DNA from: Rhodopirellula halodulae
Lineage (GTDB): Bacteria; Planctomycetota; Planctomycetia; Pirellulales; Pirellulaceae
Length of the DNA stretch: 64,000 nt
Assembly: GCF_020966775.1 (NCBI RefSeq)
Contig: NZ_JAJKFV010000002.1
Coordinates: 124,001-188,000, forward strand
Reading direction: 5' to 3'
The notes under the pieces: model-generated
What the model saw: the letters and a program-made list of their open reading frames with translations, nothing else
What the model was told of the DNA's origin: nothing
Database searches by the model: none
Part shown: positions 61,295-64,000 of the stretch, one piece after another
Position numbering within the stretch: position 1 is the first letter of the stretch
How the letters are laid out: each line of letters starts with the position of its first letter
Position numbers and translations under genes: made by a program

Positions 61295-64000
61295 ATGTCG
61301 TCGATCGCATCCCAATCGAACCGCTCCGCTGATCCGGATTCCCTGCTGCCAAAGTTCGGACTGACGCAGTTCCGTCCCGGACAGCGAGACGTGGTGGACG
61401 CGTTGGCGAAGGGATCGGACTGTCTGTGCGTGATGCCGACGGGCGGTGGAAAGAGCCTGTGCTACCAATTGCCGTCGCTGGCGCGTGAGGGCACAACGAT
61501 CGTCGTGTCACCGCTGATCGCACTGATGAAGGACCAAGTCGACGCATTACAGAAACGCGGCATCCAAGCCCGGTTGCTGAACAGCACGCAGTCGCACGGC
61601 CAGCAAGAATCGGTGATGGAAGAAATGGCGGCCGGTCGTTTGGACATGATTTACGTCGCACCGGAACGATTGCGAAACGGTCGCTTCTTAGATGTGGTTC
61701 CCAAAGCCAATGTGACCTTGCTGGCCGTCGACGAAGCTCACTGCGTGAGCGAATGGGGACACGATTTCCGCCCCGACTATTCGCGCCTTGGTCGTTTTCG
61801 GGATCGCTACCTCGGCGGAGTGCAAACGATTGGCCTGACCGCCACCGCCACCCCAACGGTTCGCGACGACATCTGCGAACTGTTGAACCTGAAACAACCA
61901 AAGATCTTTGTTACCGGCTTCGCTCGCACCAATCTGCGTTTCTCGGTCACGCCTTGCAACAACGACGTTGCCAAACAGAACGCCTTGCGTGATTACTTGG
62001 CCAAGCAATCTGGTGCGGGCATCATTTATGGTGCCACGCGAAAACGATGTGAAGAGATCGCTGAATGGCTGCCGGAAAAGACCGGTCGCCATGTGGGCGT
62101 TTACCACGCGGGCATGCATCCGGACGAACGACGTCGTGTCCAAGAGTCGTTCATGAATGGCGATCTGTCCGCGATCGTTGCCACCAACGCGTTCGGGATG
62201 GGGATCGACAAATCGGACATTCGATTTGTTGTTCACTACAACATGCCCGGCTCGCTCGAAGCCTATTACCAAGAAGCGGGCCGCGCCGGACGCGACGGCG
62301 AAATGAGCCAGTGTTGCTTGCTGTTCGCCTATGCCGACCGGCAAATCCAAGAGTTCTTTATCGAGAATCGGTACCCGTCTCGCGAAACGGTCAAGAAGGT
62401 TCACGAATACCTGTTGTCTCGCGATGAAGATCCGATCGAGCTGACGCTGGATCAGGTCCGCGAGGCAATCGGGGTGCGTGATGGCAGCGAAGCCATTGGG
62501 ACATCCGAAACGTTGCTTTCGAAAGCAGGTGTGTTGCGACGACTCGACGCCAGTGCCAACCAAGCCGTGCTGCGGATCGACAGCGACGCCCCCACCTTGT
62601 TGGACTTTTTGCCGCCGGAAGCCAAACTCAAACGCCAAGTCATGACGGGGATCGAAAAGATCGTCGGTTCGCGACGCGGCGAAGATGTCTTTGTACGTTT
62701 GAGCTACCTGGCGACTCGATCCGGAGTGGAACGCAAACAACTGACGCGGACACTGCGTGAACTGACCAAGCTGAAGTCGTTCGACTACATCCCGCCGTTC
62801 CGCGGACGCGCCGTTCACATCATGCGTCGCGACGTGCCCTTTCATCAGTTGAAAATCGACTTTGATGAACTGGCGCGGCGCAAGAAGGCCGAATACGAAA
62901 AGCTGGAAGCGGTGATCGACTTCGCACGGTCAACGTCGTGTCGCCAACATGTGATCCTCAATTACTTCGGCGACCCCAACGCATCGGAATGTGGCAAGTG
63001 CGACCACTGCGATCCTGCGGGCGACTGCATGCCCGCGGAAACCGGCACGAACTCAGCCGGCAACACTCTTCCAACCGCGAACGAACTGCAGGTCGGCGGC
63101 GGACTCAGTGACCAGCCTGGATTGGACATGTCCGCACTGACCACCGCGGTGCGAGTGATCCTCAGCGGCGTGACCCGGACGCATGGACGACTGGGCAAGA
63201 ACCTGATCGCCCAAATGCTGGCCGGCTCAAAGAACAAAAAGGTCACCCAGCTTCGGCTGAGTCGCCTCAGCACTTACGGCATGCTATCGGGAATGAAGCA
63301 GGCTGAACTGACCGACGCAATGGACTCACTGCTGACCGTTGGTTTGCTGGATCAGAAAGAACTGAACGAACGGCGGCCCACCGTTCACATGACGGACCTT
63401 GGTCGCAGCGTGATGAATGGACAGGTGCCACTTCCGAGCACGTTGCAACTGAAGTTTCCGCTCGCGAAGAAGCTGGCAAAAATCGCGAGCAAGATCGAAT
63501 CGGGAGATGTCGCGGAGGAAGAACCTGGCGACGCTCCCATGGTGCCAACTTCCGTCGGCCCCACGTTATCCCCACCCGCGCCATCCTCACCCGCAACCGA
63601 ACCGTCCATCGCGACCGAAGCCACTCAACCGACCGATCCGGAGCCACTCACGTCCAACGATGCTTCGGAATTGCTGTATCAAGACTTGAGTGATCGCATC
63701 AAACGTTTTCGGCGGAAACGTTCCGCGGCACTTAACGTCGCTCCCCATCGCATTCTCTCAGAATCCACCATCAAACGACTGGTTCAATCCAAACCCGCCA
63801 ACGTGACGCAGCTCGAAAGTGTCTCCGGCGTATCCGACGAATTCATCGAGGCTTACGGAAGCGATTTGCTGGAATTGATTGCCAACACGTTGTCCGAACA
63901 CGAATCCAGTCTTCCCCCGACAACATCCACACCGACGCCCCAACCGACTGCCACACCAGCCACACCCACCAAGTCATCACCAACGCAAAAGCCCGCCCAG
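61295..64000 (+). CDS. recQ: RecQ-type ATP-dependent DNA helicase (3' end outside the window)
   Basis: Open from ATG 61295 to the right edge with no stop in 902 codons. The helicase core has PTGGGKSLCYQLP (Lys53), VDEAHCVSEWGHDF (Asp146 in motif II) and MGIDKSDIRFVVHYNMP; the motif VI block is YYQEAGRAGRDG. The RecQ zinc site follows (CRQH ... ECGKCDHC, about residues 549-572), then a winged helix. An Ala/Pro/Thr-rich linker (about 735-790) leads to an HRDC-like end (about 790-870, RKRSAALNVAPHRIL) and another low-complexity stretch. It unwinds DNA 3' to 5' in recombination repair. The C-terminal extension makes it longer than E. coli RecQ. Confidence 0.95.
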   Translation, partial: MSSIASQSNRSADPDSLLPKFGLTQFRPGQRDVVDALAKGSDCLCVMPTGGGKSLCYQLPSLAREGTTIVVSPLIALMKDQVDALQKRGIQARLLNSTQSHGQQESVMEEMAAGRLDMIYVAPERLRNGRFLDVVPKANVTLLAVDEAHCVSEWGHDFRPDYSRLGRFRDRYLGGVQTIGLTATATPTVRDDICELLNLKQPKIFVTGFARTNLRFSVTPCNNDVAKQNALRDYLAKQSGAGIIYGATRKRCEEIAEWLPEKTGRHVGVYHAGMHPDERRRVQESFMNGDLSAIVATNAFGMGIDKSDIRFVVHYNMPGSLEAYYQEAGRAGRDGEMSQCCLLFAYADRQIQEFFIENRYPSRETVKKVHEYLLSRDEDPIELTLDQVREAIGVRDGSEAIGTSETLLSKAGVLRRLDASANQAVLRIDSDAPTLLDFLPPEAKLKRQVMTGIEKIVGSRRGEDVFVRLSYLATRSGVERKQLTRTLRELTKLKSFDYIPPFRGRAVHIMRRDVPFHQLKIDFDELARRKKAEYEKLEAVIDFARSTSCRQHVILNYFGDPNASECGKCDHCDPAGDCMPAETGTNSAGNTLPTANELQVGGGLSDQPGLDMSALTTAVRVILSGVTRTHGRLGKNLIAQMLAGSKNKKVTQLRLSRLSTYGMLSGMKQAELTDAMDSLLTVGLLDQKELNERRPTVHMTDLGRSVMNGQVPLPSTLQLKFPLAKKLAKIASKIESGDVAEEEPGDAPMVPTSVGPTLSPPAPSSPATEPSIATEATQPTDPEPLTSNDASELLYQDLSDRIKRFRRKRSAALNVAPHRILSESTIKRLVQSKPANVTQLESVSGVSDEFIEAYGSDLLELIANTLSEHESSLPPTTSTPTPQPTATPATPTKSSPTQKPAQ

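Noticed and set aside
60591-61901. 436-codon minus-strand frame across the DUF3467 and recQ genes
   Set aside because: It overlaps two recognised plus-strand proteins and a terminator, and its sequence is low-complexity without any family.
61688-62845. 385-codon minus-strand frame inside recQ
   Set aside because: It is the shadow of a conserved helicase; the plus frame carries all motifs.
1-64000. tRNA, rRNA and CRISPR arrays
   Set aside because: None could be identified by reading; a dedicated scan (tRNAscan-SE, a CRISPR finder) was not possible here.

Overview
The window looks like a chromosomal segment of a marine planctomycete of the Pirellulaceae, most likely Rhodopirellula or a close relative. 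This is inferred from gene content, not from a database match: a Ser/Thr kinase fused to many membrane helices, long leucine-rich-repeat and SHD1-type proteins, several sulfotransferases, a SMUG1-type uracil glycosylase, a giant PUFA-synthase-like polyketide synthase, a GAF/HlyD/M50 membrane cluster, moderate GC and weak Shine-Dalgarno signals. No rRNA, tRNA or CRISPR array was seen.

Layout. 1-9.8 kb: a kinase cut by the left edge, a small exported/membrane protein, an LRR membrane protein, a minus-strand run (degenerate AroE-like protein, membrane protein, SMUG1) and a PaaK-like adenylating enzyme. 10-30.2 kb: an exopolysaccharide locus with a Wzc-type tyrosine autokinase, Wza-type export lipoprotein and lipoprotein partner, two candidate polymerases/ligases, two GT4 glycosyltransferases, a pyruvyltransferase-family protein, three sulfotransferases, a Wzx-type flippase and a WbaP-type initiating transferase. 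An intact ISL3-family insertion sequence (17517-18814) lies inside it with recognisable inverted ends and a near-perfect 8-bp target duplication. Together these genes could make a sulfated and possibly pyruvylated polysaccharide by a Wzx/Wzy route.

30.8-44.0 kb: a B12-binding radical SAM protein is divergent from an operon of a 2945-residue megasynthase (thioester reductase - KS - inactive KS/CLF - AT - ACP - ACP - KR - DH), a Rieske oxygenase and a FabL-like SDR. This is the most novel-looking locus: a one-polypeptide secondary lipid synthase with built-in reductive release, an apparent trans-acting enoyl reductase and a tailoring hydroxylase.

44-54.8 kb: an unknown membrane-anchored protein, an RRM/glycine-rich RNA-binding protein, protoporphyrinogen oxidase, an SHD1 protein, ferredoxin-NADP reductase, GlgC, a duplicated palindrome-rich repeat region, then a minus-strand operon rplM-rpsI-infA-(bL37-like small gene)-fabZ and an unknown zinc-ribbon protein. 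55-64 kb: a three-gene system (tandem GAF + HlyD, HlyD, PqqD-like + M50 protease + HlyD), a DUF3467 protein with a strong terminator, and a recQ helicase gene running off the right edge.
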